This document shows, piece by piece, positions 15,001 through 29,400 of a DNA stretch of 64,000 nucleotides. The stretch covers positions 36,135,771-36,199,770 of the forward strand of contig NW_027467782.1 in the NCBI RefSeq assembly GCF_004210375.1, given 5' to 3'. Numbering within the stretch: position 1 is the stretch's first letter; every line of letters begins with the position of its first letter. The notes under the pieces were generated by a model. It searched no databases and was not told the origin of the DNA. It worked only from the letters and a program-made list of their open reading frames with translations. Position numbers and translations under genes: made by a program. The stretch comes from Tachypleus tridentatus (taxonomy: Eukaryota > Arthropoda > Merostomata > Xiphosura > Limulidae).

Positions 15001-18000
15001 TGTTACAACGAACAAGACAGTCATGTTAATATAACAAGTTGTTACAAAAAACAAGAGACAATCATGTTAATGTAACAAGTGTTACAAAGAACAAGAGACA
15101 CTCATGTTAATTGTAACACTTGTTACAAAGAACAAGAGACATTTTGTTCTTTATTACACTTGTTACAAAGAACTAGAGACACTCATGTTAATGTAACACT
15201 TGTTACAAAGAACAAGACAATCATGTTAATATAACATTTGTTACAAAGAACAAGAGAACTCGTGTTAATGTAATACTTGTTATAAAGAACAAGAAAACTC
15301 ATTAATAGAAAACTTGGAACAATAAGTAGGAGACACTCGTGTTAATGTGACTTGTTACAAAGAACAAGACACACTCGTTATAATTTAACACTTTTTACAC
15401 AGAAAGAGACACTCATGTTAATGTTACACTTGTTACAAAGAACAAGAGACACTAATATTAGGTTAATACTTATTGCAAAGAACAAGAGAAATCGTTTTAA
15501 TATAACACTTGTTACAAAGAACAAGAGACATTCATCTTAATGTAACACTTGTTGCAAAGAACAAAAAACAGTCATGTTAATCTAACACTTGTTTCAAAGA
15601 ACAAGAGAAATCTTGTTATTATAACACTTGTTAGAAAGAACAAGAGACATTCATGTTAATGTAACACTTGTTACAAAGAACAAGAAACAATCATGTTAAT
15701 CTAACACATGTTTCAAAGAACAAGAGACACTGATGTCAATACAACAAGTGTTATATTAACATGAGTTTCTTGTTGTCAATACAACAAGTGTTATATTAAC
15801 ATGAGTTTTATTGTTCTTTATAAAAGTGTTTCATTAACACGAGTTTTCTAGTTCTTTATAAAAGTGTTACATTAACATGAGTTCTCTTGTTCTTTGTAAA
15901 AGTGTTACATTAACACGAGTGTCTCTTGTTCTTCGTAACTAGTGTTATATTAACATGTCTCTTGTTCTTTGTCACATGTGTTACATAAACATGGGTGTCT
16001 CTTGTTTTTTTGTAACTAGTGTTACATAAACGCGAGTTCTCTTGTTTTTATAACAAGTGTTATAATAACGTGAGTGTTTCTTGTTTTTTTTAACAAGTGT
16101 TACATTAACATAATTGTATCTTGTTCTTTGTATCAAGTGATATATTAACATGATTGTTTCTTGTTCTTTGTAACAAGTGTTACATTAACATGAGTCTCTT
16201 TGTTCTTTGTAACAAGTGTAACATAAAGATGATTGTCTCTTCTTTTTTGTAACAAGTTTTATATTAGCATGAGTTCTCTTATTCTTTGAAACAAGTGTTA
16301 TATTAACATCATTGTTTCTTGTTTTTCTAACAAGTGTTACAATAACACGAGTTTCTCTTGTTCTTTGTAACAAGTGTTAGATTAACACGAGTATCTTTTT
16401 TTTTAACAAGTGTTACATTAACAGGAATGTCTTGTTCTTTATTACAAGTGCTCTATTAACACGACTTCTCTTGTTCTTTTGTAGCAAGTGTTACATTAAC
16501 ATGAGTGTCGTGTTCTTTGTAACAAGTGTTGTATTAACATGTTACTTGTTACAAAGTACAAGAGACTCATGTTAATGTAACACTTGTTACAAAGATCTAG
16601 AGACACTCATGTTAATGTAACACTTGTTGGAAAGAACAAGAAACAATCATATCAATCTAACACTAGTTCAAAGAACAAGAGACACTCATGTTTATCTAAC
16701 ACTTGTTACAATGAACAAGAGACTCTCATGTTAATATAACACTTGTTACAAAGAACAAGAGAACTCATATTGATATAAAACTTGTTACAAAGAACAAGAC
16801 ACTCATGTTAATGTAACACTTGTTACAAAGAACAAGAAACAATCATATCAAATGTAACACTTGTTACAAAGAACAAGACAATCATGTTAATGTAACACTT
16901 GTTACAAAGAACAAGACAATCATGTTAATATAACATTTGTTACAAAGAACAAGAGACACTCATGTTTATGTAACACTTTTACAAAGAACAAGAGACATGT
17001 TGATATAACACTTGTTACAAAGAACAAGAGACACTCATGTTAATGTAACACTTGTTACAAAGAACAAGACAATCATGTTAATATAACATTTGTTACAAAG
17101 AACAAGAGAACTCGTGTTAATGTAATACTTGTTATAAAGAACAAGAAAACTCATTAATAGAAAACTTGGAACAATAACTAGGAGACACTCGTGTTAATGT
17201 GACTTGTTACAAAGAACAAGACACACTCGTTATAATTTAACACTTTTTACACAGAAAGAGACACTCATGTTAATGTTACACTTGTTACAAAGAACAAGAG
17301 ACACTAATATTAGGTTAATACTTATTGCAAAGAACAAGAGAAATCGTTTTAATATAACACTTGTTACAAAGAACAAGAGACATTCATCTTAATGTAACAC
17401 TTGTTGCAAAAAAAAAACAGTCATGTTAATCTAACACTTGTTTCAAAGAACAAGAGAAATCTTGTTAATCTTGTTATTATAACACTTGTTAGAAAGAACA
17501 AGAGACATTCATGTTAATGTAACACTTGTTACAAAGAACAAGAAACAATCATGTTAATCTAACACATGTTTTCAAAGAACAAGAGACACTGATGTCAATA
17601 CAACAAGTGTTATATTAACATGATTGTTTCTTGTTCTTTTTAACAAGTGTTTCATTAACACGAGTTTATAGTTCTTTATAAAAGTGTTTCATTAACATGA
17701 GTTCTCTTGTTCTTTGTAAAAGTGTTACATTAACACGAGTGTCTCTTGTTCTTCGTAACAAGTGTTATATTAACATGTCTCTTGTTCTTTGTCACATGTG
17801 TTACATAAACATGGGTGTCTCTTGTTTTTGTAACTAGTGTTACATAAACGCGAGTTCTCTTGTTCTTTATAACAAGTGTTATAATAACGTGAGTGTTTCT
17901 TGTTTTTTTGTAACAAGTGTTACATTAACATAATTGTATCTTGTTCTTTGTAACAAGTGATATATTAACATGATTGTTTCTTGTTCTTTGTAACAAGTGT

Positions 18001-21000
18001 TACATTAACATGAGTCTCTTGTTCTTTGTAACAAGTGTAACATAAAGATGATTGTCTCTTCTTTTCTTTTGTAACAAGTTTTATATTAGCATGAGTTCTC
18101 TTATTCTTTGAAACAAGTGTTATATTAACATCATTGTTTCTTGTTTTTTCTAACAAGTGTTACAATAACACGAGTTTCTCTTGTTCTTTGTAACAAGTGT
18201 TAGATTAACACGAGTATCTTTGTTTTTTGTAACAAGTGATACATTAATAGGAATGTCTTGTTCTTTATTACAAGTGCTCTATTAACACGACTTCTCTTGT
18301 TCTTTGTAGCAAGTGTTACATTAACATGAGTGTCGTGTTTTTTGTAACAAGTGTTGTATTAACATGTTACTTGTTACAAAGTACAAGAGACTCATGTTAA
18401 TGTAACACTTGTTACAAAGATCTAGAGACACTCATGTTAATGTAACACTTGTTGGAAAGAACAAGAAACAATCATATCAATCTAACACTAGTTCAAAGAA
18501 CAAGAGACTCTCATGTTAATGTAACACTTGTTACAAAGAACAAGAGAACTCGTATTGATATAAAACTTGTTACAAAGAACTAGACACTCATGTTAATGTA
18601 ACACTTGTTACAAAGAACAAGAAACAATCATATCAATGTAACACTTGTTACAAAGAACAAGAAGTCGTGTTAATATAACAGTTGTTACAAAAAACAAGAG
18701 ACAATCATGTTAAATAACATTTGTTACAAAGAACAAGAGACACTCATGTTTATGTAACACTTTTACAAAGAACAAGAGACATGTTAATATAACACTTGTT
18801 ACAAAGAACAAGAGACACTCATGTTAATTTAACACTTGTTACAAAGAACAAGAGAACTCGTGTTTATATAACACTTGTTACAAAGAACAACAAACATTTA
18901 TGTTAATGAAACACTTGTTACAAAGAACAAGAGAACTCATGTTTATGTAACACTTGTTACAAAGAACATGAGACACTCATATTAATGTAACACTTGTTAT
19001 ATTGACATCAGTGTCTCTTGTTCTTTGTAACAAGTGTTATAATAACAAGATTTCTCTTGTTCTTTGTAACAACAAGTATTAGATTAACATGAGTGACTGT
19101 TTTTTTGTTCTTTGCAACAAGTGTTACATTAAGATGAGTTTCTCTTGTTCTTTGTAACAAGTGTTAGATTAACATGAGTATCTTTCTTTTTGTAACAAGT
19201 GTTACATTAACAGGAATGTCTTGTTCTTTATTACAAGTGCTCTATTAACACGACTTCTCTTGTTCTTTGTAACAAGTGTTAAATTAACATGAGTGTCGTG
19301 TTCTTTTGAACAAGTGTTGTTTTAACATGTTACTTGTTACAAAGTACAAGACTCATGTTAATGTAACACTTGTTACAAAGAACAACAAGAGAACTCGTAT
19401 TAATATAACACTTGTTACAAAGAACTAGACACTCATGTTAATGTAACAATTGTTACAAAGAACAAGAAAATCATATCAATCTAACACTTGTTACAAAGAA
19501 CAAGAGACACTCATGTTAATATAACACTTGTTACAAAGAACTTGTTAATGTAACACTTGTTACAAAGAACAAGACATTCATGTTAATATAACATTTCTTA
19601 CAAAGAACAAGAGAACTCGTGTTAATGTAATACTTGTTATAAAGAACAAGAAAACTCATTAATAGAAAACTTGGAACAATAAGTAGGAGACACTCGTGTT
19701 AATGTGACTTGTTACAAAGAACAAGACACACTCGTTATAATTTAACACTTTTTACACAGAAAGAGACACTCATGTTAATGTTACACTTGTTACAAAGAAC
19801 AAGAGACACTAATATTAGGTTAATACTTATTGCAAAGAACAAGAGAAATCGTTTTAATATAACACTTGTTACAAAGAACAAGAGACATTCATCTTAATGT
19901 AACACTTGTTGCAAAGAACAAAAAAACAGTCATGTTAATCTAACACTTGTTTCAAAGAACAAGAGAAATCTTGTTATTATAACACTTGTTAGAAAGAACA
20001 AGAGACATTCATGTTAATGTAACACTTGTTACAAAGAACAAGAAACAATCATGTTAATCTAACACATGTTTCAAAGAACAAGAGACACTGATGTCAATAC
20101 AACAAGTGTTATATTAACATGAGTTTCTTGTTCTTTATAACAAGTGTTTCATTAACACGAGTTTTATAGTTCTTTATAAAAGTGTTTCATTAACATGAGT
20201 TCTCTTGTTCTTTGTAAAAGTGTTACATTAACACGAGTGTCTCTTGTTCTTCGTAACAAGTGTTATATTAACATGTCTCTTGTTCTTTGTCACATGTGTT
20301 ACATAAACATGGGTGTCTCTTGTTTTTTGTAACTAGTGTTACATAAACGCGAGTTCTCTTGTTCTTTATAACAAGTGTTATAATAACGTGAGTGTTTCTT
20401 GTTTTTTGTAACAAGTGTTACATTAACATAATTGTATCTTGTTCTTTGTAACAAGTGATATATTAACATGATTGTTTCTTGTTCTTTGTAACAAGTGTTA
20501 CATTAACATGAGTCTCTTGTTCTTTGTAACAAGTGTTACATTAACATGAGTCTGTAACATAACAAGTGTTGTCTCTTGTTTTTTTTTGTAACAAGTTGTA
20601 TATTAACATGAGTTCTCTTGTTCTTTGTAACAAGTGTTAGATTAACACAATTAACACGAGTATCTTTGTTTTTTGTAACAAGTGTTACATTAACAGGAAT
20701 GTCTTGTTCTTTATTACAAGTGCTCTATTAACACGACTTCTCTTGTTCTTTGTAGCAAGTGTTACATTAACATGAGTGTCGTGTTCTTTGTAACAAGTGT
20801 TGTTTTAACATGTTACTTGTTACAAAGTACAAGACTCATGTTAATGTAACACTTGTTACAAAGAACAAGAGACACTCATGTTAATAACACTTGTTAAAAG
20901 AACACTTGTTACAACACTTGTTACAAAGAACAAGAGACACTCATGTTAATGTAACACTTGTTACAAAGAACAAGAAAATCATGTTAATCAACACTTGTTA

Positions 21001-22430
21001 CAAAGAACAAGAGACTAACACTTGTTACAAAGAACAAGAGACACTCATATTAATATAACACTTGTTACAAAGAACAAGAGACACTCATGTTGATATAACA
21101 CGTGTTACAAAGAACAAGACAATCATGTTAATATAACATTTGTTACAAAGAACAAGAGAACTCGTGTTAATGTAACACTTGTTACAAAGAACAAGAAAAC
21201 TCATTAATAGAAAACTTGTTACAATAAGCAGGAGACACTCGTGTTAATGTAACACTTGTTACAAAGAACAAGACACACTCGTTATAATTTAACACTTTTA
21301 CACAGAAAGAGACACTCATGTTAATGTTACACTTGTTACAAAGAACAAGAGACACTAATATTAGGTTAATACTTATTGCAAAGAACAAGAGAAATCGTTT
21401 TAATATAACACTTGTTACAAAGAACAAGAGACATTCATCTTAATGTAACACTTGTTGCAAAGAACAAAAAACACTCATGTTAATCTAACACTTGTTTCAA
21501 AGAACAAGAGAAATCTTGTTATTATAACACTTGTTAGAAAGAACAAGAATTCATGTTAATGTAACACTTGTTACAAAGAACAAGAAACAATCATGTTAAT
21601 CTAACACATGTTTCAAAGAACAAGAGACACTGATGTCAATACAACAAGTGTTATATTAACATGATTGTTTCTTGTTCTTTTTAACAAGTGTTTCATTAAC
21701 ACGAGTTCTATTGTTCTTTATAAAAGTGTTTCATTAACATGAGTTCTCTTGTTCTTTGTAAAAGTGTTACATTAACACGAGTGTCTCTTGTTCTTCGTAA
21801 CAAGTGTTATATTAACATGTCTCTTGTTCTTTGTCACATGTGTTACATAAACATGGGTGTCTCTTGTTTTTTGTAACTAGTGTTACATAAACGCGAGTTC
21901 TCTTGTTCTTTATAACAAGTGTTATAATAACGTGAGTGTTTCTTGTTTTTCTTGTTCTTTTAACAAGTGTTACATTAACATAATTGTATCTTGTTCTTTG
22001 TATCAAGTGATATATTAACATGATTGTTTCTTGTTCTTTGTAACAAGTGTTACATTAACATGAGTCTCTTGTTCTTTGTAACAAGTGTAACATAAAGATG
22101 ATTGTCTCTTCTTTTAACAAGTTTTATTTTATATTAGCATGAGTTCTCTTATTCTTTGAAACAAGTGTTATATTAACATCATTGTTTCTTGTTTTTTCTA
22201 ACAAGTGTTACAATAACACGAGTTTCTCTTGTTCTTTGTAACAAGTGTTAGATTAACATGAGTATCTTTGTTTTTTGTAACAAGTGTTACATTAACAGGA
22301 ATGTCTTGTTCTTTATTACAAGTGCTCTATTAACACGACTTCTCTTGTTCTTTGTAGCAAGTGTTACATTAACATGAGTGTCGTGTTCTTTGTAACAAGT
22401 GTTGTATTAACATGTTACTTGTTACAAAGT
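1..22430. repeat. Inverted higher-order repeat domain of satellite A
   Basis: A diagnostic variant monomer (GGAGACACTCGTGTTAATG followed by ACTCGTTATAATTTAACAC) starts near 298, 4309, 5976, 7996, 9769, 11533, 13451, 15329, 17180, 19686 and 21230. The intervals are mostly 1.67-2.02 kb, with outliers of 1.54, 2.5 and about 4.0 kb; the last is a double unit from which one marker is lost. Between markers the same ordered series of variant monomers recurs, so this is a true higher-order repeat. Each unit has one direct half and one reverse-complement half. Confidence 0.9.
13451..15328. repeat. Representative higher-order unit (about 1.88 kb)
   Basis: This unit shows the typical build. Direct monomers run from 13451 to about 13865. 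The strand switches at the variant cactgatgtcaatacaaca, near 13852-13870. Reverse-complement monomers run to about 14625. The strand switches back at the palindrome TAACATGTTA (14626-14635). Direct monomers then continue to the next marker at 15329. The same order is seen in the units starting at 9769, 11533, 15329 and 17180. Confidence 0.85.
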
Positions 22431-25400
22431 ACAAGAGACTCTCATGTTAATGTAACACTTGTTACAAAGAACTAGAGACACTCATGTTAATGTAACACTT
22501 GTTACAAAGAACAAGAAGAACAAGAGACACTCATGTTAATCTAACACTTGTTACAAAGAACAAGAGACACTCATGTTAATCTAACACTTGTTACAAAGAA
22601 CAAGAGACTCATGTTAATATAACACTTGTTACAAAGAACAAGAAACACTCATGTTATATAAACACTTGTTACAAAGAACAAGACACTCATGTTAATGTAA
22701 CACTTGTTACAAAGAACAAGAGACACTCATATTAATGTAACACTTGTTACAAAGAACAAGAGAAATCGTTTTAATATAACACTTGTTACAAAGAACAAGA
22801 GACAATCATGTTAATGTAACACTTGTTACAAAGAACAAGAGACACTCATGTTAATCTAACACTTGTTACAAAGAACAAGAGAAATCTTGTTATTATAACA
22901 CTTGTTACAAAGAACAAGAGACACTCATGTTAATGTAACACTTGTTACAAAGAACAAGAAACAATCATGTTAATCTAACACTTGTTACAAAGAACAAGAG
23001 ACACTCGTGTTAAAAAGAACAAGAGTAATTAACATGATTGTTTCTTGTTCTTTTAACAAGTGTTACAAAGAACATGTTTCATTGTTCTTTGTAACAAGTG
23101 TTGTTATTAACATGAGTTCTCTTGTTCTTTGTAACAAGTGTTACATTAACATGTCTCTTGTTCTTTGTTCTTTGTACAAGTGTTACATAAACATGAGTGT
23201 CTCTTGTTCTTTGTAACAAGTGTTACATTAACATGATTTCTCTTGTTCTTTGTAACAAGTGTTACATTAACATGAGTAAAATAACATGAGTGTTTTTGTA
23301 ACAAGTGTTACATTAACAGGAATGTCTTGTTCTTTATTACAAGTGCTCTATTAACACGACTTCTCTTGTTCTTTGTAAAAGTGTTACATTAACATGAGTG
23401 TCGTGTTCTTTTGTAACAAGTGTTGTTTTAACATGTTACTTTTAACAACATGTTACTTGTTACAAAGTACAAGACACTCATGTTAATGTAACACTTGTTA
23501 CAAAGAACAAGAGAACTCGTATTAATATAACACTTGTTACAAAGAAAAGAGACACTCATGTTAATGTAACACTTGTTACAAAGAACAAGAGACACTCATA
23601 TTAATCTAACACTTGTTACAAAGAACAAGAGACACTCATGTTAATATAACACTTGTTACAAAGAACAAGAGACACTCATGTTAATGTAACACTTGTTACA
23701 AAGAACAAGAAAACAATCATGTTAATATAACACTTGTTACAAAGAACAAGAGAACTCGTGTTAATGTAACACTTGTTATAAAGAACAAGAAAACTCATTT
23801 AATAGAAAACTTGTTACAAAGAACAAGAGACACTCATGTTAATGTAACACTTGTTACAAAGAACAAGAGACACTCGTTATAATTTAACACTTTTAATACA
23901 ACAACAGATATTAACACGAGTTTCATGTTCTTTATAAAAGTGTTTCATTAACACTTGTTAATATAACAAGAGTGTTGTTACAAAACAAGAGTTTCATTAA
24001 CATGAGTTGTCTTGTTAACACTTGTTTCAAAGACAAGAGACACTGTTGTTACAAGTGTTACATTAACACATGAGTGTCTCTTGTTCTTTGTAACAAGTGT
24101 TATATTAACATGTCTCTTGTTCTTTGTAACAAGTGTTACATAAACATGATGTCTTTTGTTGTTTTCTGTAACAAGTGTTACATAAACATGAGTTCTCTTG
24201 TTCTTTATAACAAGTGTTATAATAACATGAACAGTGTTCTCTGTTTCTTGTTTTTGTAACAAGTGTTACATTAACACGAGTTCTCTTGTTCTTTGTAAAA
24301 GTGTTATATTAACATGATTGTTTCTTGTTCTTTGTAACAAGTGTTACATTAACACGAGTCTCTTGTTCTTTGTAACAAGTGTAACATAAAGATGATTGTC
24401 TCTTCTTTTGTAACAAGTTTTATATTAGCATGAGTTCTCTTATTCTTTGAAACAAGTGTTATATTAACATCATTGTTTCTTGTTTTTTTTAACAAGTGTT
24501 ACAATAACACGAGTTTCTCTTGTTCTTTGTAACAAGTGTTAGATTAACATGAGTATCTTTGTTTTTTGTAACAAGTGTTACATTAACAGGAATGTCTTGT
24601 TCTTTATTACAAGTGCTCTATTAACACGACTTCTCTTGTTCTTTGTAGCAAGTGTTACATTAACATGTTACTTGTTACAAAGTACAAGAGACTCATGTTA
24701 ATGTAACACTTGTTACAAAGATCTAGAGACACTCATGTTAATGTAACACTTGTTACAAAGAACAAGAAACAATCATATCAATCTAACACTTGTTACAAAG
24801 AACAAGAGACACTCATGTTAATGTAACACTTGTTACAAAGAACAAGAAAACTCGTATTGATATAAAACTTGTTACAAAGAACTAGAGACACTCATGTTAA
24901 TGTAACACTTGTTACAAAGAACAAGAAACAATCATATTAATGTAACACTTGTTACAAAGAACAAGAAGTCGTGTTAATATAACAGTTGCTACAAAAAACA
25001 AGAGACAATCATGTTAATATAACATTTGTTACAAAGAACAAGAGACACTCATGTTTATGTAACACTTTTACAAAGAACAAGAGACATGTTAATATAACAC
25101 TTGTTACAAAGAACAAGAGACACTCATGTTAATGTAACACTTGTTACAAAGAACAAGAGAACTCATGTTTATATACACTTGTTACAAAGAACAAGAGAAA
25201 TCTTGTTAATATGAACACTTGTTACAAAGAACAAGAGAACATTCATGTTTATGTAACACTTGTTACAAAGAACATGAGACACTCATGTTAATGTAACAAC
25301 TTGTTACAAAAAGAACAAGAAACATTCATGTTATGAGACACTCATATTAATGTAACACTTGTTATATTAACATCAGTGTCTCTTGTTCTTTGTAACAAGT

Positions 25401-26420
25401 GTTATAATAACATGATTTCTCTTGTTCTTTGAAACAAGTGTTACATTAACATGAGTTTTTTTTGTTCTTTGTAACAAGTGTTACATTAACATGAGTGTCT
25501 TTTTTTTTATCTTGTAACAAGTGTTACATTAACAGGAATGTCTTGTTCTTTATTACAAGTGTTACATTAACACGACTTCTCTTGTTCTTTGTAACAAGTG
25601 TTACATTAACATGAGTGTCGTGTTCTTTTGAACAAGTGTTGTTTTAACATGTTACTTGTTCTTAACAAAGTAACAAGACTCATGTTAATGTAACACTTGT
25701 AACAAAGAACAAGAGAACTCATTATTAATATAACAAGTGTTACAAAGAACAAGACAATCATATCAATCTAACAAGTGTTACAAAGAACAAGAGACACTCA
25801 TGTTAATTAACACTTGTTACAAAGAACAGAGACACTCATGTTAATATAACACTTGTTACAAAACAAGAACAAGATGTAACACTCATATTAGAACAAGAAC
25901 AGTTGTTACAAAGAACAAGAGAACTCGTGTTAATGTAATACTTGTTATAAAGAACAAGAAAACTCATTAATAGAAAACTTGTTGAACAAAGAACAGGAGA
26001 CACTCATGTTAATGTAACACTTGTTACAAAGAACAAGAGACACTCGTTATAATTTAACACTTGTTACAAAGAACAAGAGACACTCATGTTAATGTAACAC
26101 TTGTTACAAAGAACAAGAGACACTCATATTAATCTAACACTTGTTGCAAAGAACAAGAGACACGTTTTAATATAACAAGTGTTACAAAGAACAAGAGACA
26201 TTCATGTTAATGTAACACTTGTTCTTTGCAAAGAACAAAAAAGTTCTCATGTTAATCTAACACTTGTTACAAAGAACAAGAGAAATCTTTGTTATTATAA
26301 CACTTGTTACAAAGAACAAGAGACATTCATGTTAATGTAACACTTGTTACAAAGAACAAGAGACAATCATGTTAATCTAACACGTGTTACAAAGAACAAG
26401 AGACACTCACGAGACACTGA
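22430..26420. repeat. Irregular, more uniform part of satellite A
   Basis: Monomers here are closer to the plain consensus (for example 22,540-22,990 and 26,000-26,370), and many variant positions that mark the higher-order unit are lost. Strand switches are closer together (23,429, 24,661, 25,645). Marker remnants survive near 23,868 and 26,041. It looks like a region where the higher-order pattern has been overwritten by local conversion or unequal exchange; that is inference. Confidence 0.7.
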
Positions 26421-29400
26421 TTTCAATACAACAAGTGTTATATTAACATGATTGTTTCTTGTTTTTTTAACAAGTGTTACATTAACATGAGTTCTCTTGT
26501 TCTTTGTAACAAGTGTTATTATTAACATGAGTTCTCTTGTTCTTTGTAACAAGTGTTATGTTAATACGACCTCTTATTTTTTGTAACAAGTGTTACATTA
26601 ACACGAGTGTCTCTTGTTCTTTGTAAGAAGTGTTATATTAACACGAGTTCTTTTGTTCTTTTTTAACAAGTGTTACATTAACATCAGTGTCTCTTGTTCT
26701 TTGTAACAAGTGTTATATTAACATGAGTGTTTCTTGTTCTTTGTAACAAGTGTTATATTAACATGATTGTCTCTTGTTCTTTCTAACAAGTGTTATATAA
26801 ACACGAGGTCTCTTTGTTCTTTGTAACAAGTGTTACATTAACATGAGTGTCTCTTTCTTTGTAAAAGTGTTATATTAACACGAGTTCTCTTCTTTGTAAT
26901 AAGTGTTACATTAACATGAGTGTCTTTTTGTTCTTGATAAGAAGTATTACATTAACACGAATTCTCTTGTTCTTTGTAACAAGTGTTATATTAACATCAG
27001 TTTTCTTGTTCTTTGTAACAAGTGTTATATTAACAGAGTGTTTCTTTGTTCTTTGTAACAAGTGTTATATTAACACGACCTCTTATTTTTTTTTGTAACA
27101 AGTGTTACATTAACACGAGTGTCTTTTGTTCTTGGTAACAAGTGTTATATTAACATGAGTTCTTTTGTTCTTTTAACAAGTGTTACATTAACACGAGTGT
27201 CTCTTGTTCTTTGTAATAAGTGTTACTTTAACATTAGTGTCTTTTGTTCTTGATAAGAAGTGTCACATTAACATGAATGTCTTTTGTTCTTGGTAACAAG
27301 TGTTATATTAACATGATTGTTTCTCGTTTTTTTGTAACAAGTGTTATATTAACATGATTGTTTCTCGTTTTTTTGTAACAAGTGTTATATTAACACGATT
27401 GTTTCTCTTGTTTGTGTTATATTAACATGAATGTCTCTTTTCTTTGTAACAAGTGTTATATTAACATGAATGTCTCTTTCTGTGTCACAAGTGTTACATT
27501 AACATCAGTGTCTTGTTCTTTGTAACGTGTTAGAATAATATGATTGTTTCTTGTTTTTTGTAACAAGTGTTACATAAAGACGAGTTCTCTTGTTCTTTGT
27601 AACAAGTGTTACATAAACACGAGTTCTCTTGTTCTTTGTAACAAGTGTTATAATAACGTGACTGTGTTTTCTTGTTCTTTGTAACAAGTGTTATAATAAC
27701 TTTGTAACAAGTGTTATATTAACGATTGTTTCTTGTTCTTTGTAAGAAGTCTTACATTAACATGAGTGTCTCTTGTTCTATGTAACAAGTGTTACATAAA
27801 GATGATTGTCTCTTCTTTTTGTAACAAGTTTTATATTAGCTTGATTTCTGTTATTCTTTGAAACAAGTATTACATTAACATGAGTGTCTCTTGCTCTTTG
27901 TAACAAGTGTTATATTAACACGAGTTCTCTTCTTTGTAATAAGTGTTACGTTAACATGAGTATCTTTTGTTCTTGGTAACAAATGTTATATTGACATGAG
28001 TTCTTTTGTTCTTTTTAACAACTGTTACATTAACATGAATGTCTGTTGTTCTTTGTAATAAGTGTAACATTAACTTGAGTGTCTCTTGTTCTTTGTAATA
28101 CGTTTTACAATGACACGAGTGTCTCTTGTTCTTTGTAACAAGTTTTACAATAACACGAGTGTCTTGTTCTTTGTAACAAGTGTTACATTAACATGAATGT
28201 CTTGTTTTTTATTACAAATGCTCTATTAACACCAATTCTCTTGTTGTTTGTAGCAAGTGTTATATTGACATCAGTGTCTCTTTTCTTTGAAACAAGTGTT
28301 ATATTGAATCAGTGTCTTGTTCTTTGAAACGTGTTAGAATAATATGATTGTTTCTTGTTTTTTTTGTTAGAAGTGTTACATAAACACGAGTTCTTTTGTT
28401 CTTTGTAACAAGTGTTACATAAATACGAGGTCTCTTGTTCTTTCTAACAAGTGTTATAATAACGTTTGTGTTTCTTGTTTTTTTTAAAACAAGTGTTATA
28501 TTAACATGATTGTTTCTTATTCTTTGTAACAAGTGTTAGACTAACATGAGTGTCTTGTTCTTTGTGATAGGTGTTATATCAATAGGATTTCTCTTATTCT
28601 TTGTAACAAGTGTTATATTAACACGAGTTCTTTTGTTCTTTTTAACAGCTGTTACATTAACATCATTGTTTTTCGTTCTTTGTAATAAGTGTATATTAAC
28701 ATGAGTGTCTCTTCTTCTTTGAAACAAGTGTTATATTAACATGATTGTTTCTTGTTGTTTCTAGCAAGTGTAATATAAGCACGAGTTCTCTTGTTCTTTG
28801 GAACAAGTATTATATTAACATGAGGGTCTCTTGCTCTTTGTAAAAAGTGTCATATTAACACGAGTTCTCTTTATTGTAATAAGGGTTACATTAACATGAG
28901 TGTCTTTTGTCCTTGATAAGAAGTATTACATTAACACGAATTCTCTTGTTCTTTGTAACAAGTATTATATTAACACAAGTTTTCTTGTTCTTTGTAAGAA
29001 GTGTTATGTTAATACGACCTCTTATTTTTTTGTAAAAGTGTTACATTAACACGAGTTTTCTTGTACTTTGTAACAAGTGTTATATTGACACGAATTCTCG
29101 TGTTATTTGTAACACGTTACATTAACAAGTTTCTCTTGTTCTTTCTGACAAGTGTCATATAAATACGAGTCCTTTTGTTCTTTTTAACAAATGTTACCTT
29201 TACATGAGTGTTTCTTGTTCTTTGTAACAAGTGTTATAATAACGTGTTTGTTTTTTTATTGAAACAAGTGTTTTTTTAACACGAGTGTCTTTTTTTTTTG
29301 TAAAAGTAGCATGTGTAATATAAACACGAATTCTCATGTTTTTTGTAATAAGTGTTACATTAACACGAGTGTGTCTTGTTCTTTGTAACAAGTGTTACAT

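Noticed and set aside
312-29391. Dozens of 60-116-codon open frames in the satellite (LVTKNKRHS-, CYKEQET- and LQRTR-like)
   Set aside because: They are the same 40-bp monomer read in three frames, on both strands, without start context, splice sites or conservation beyond the repeat.
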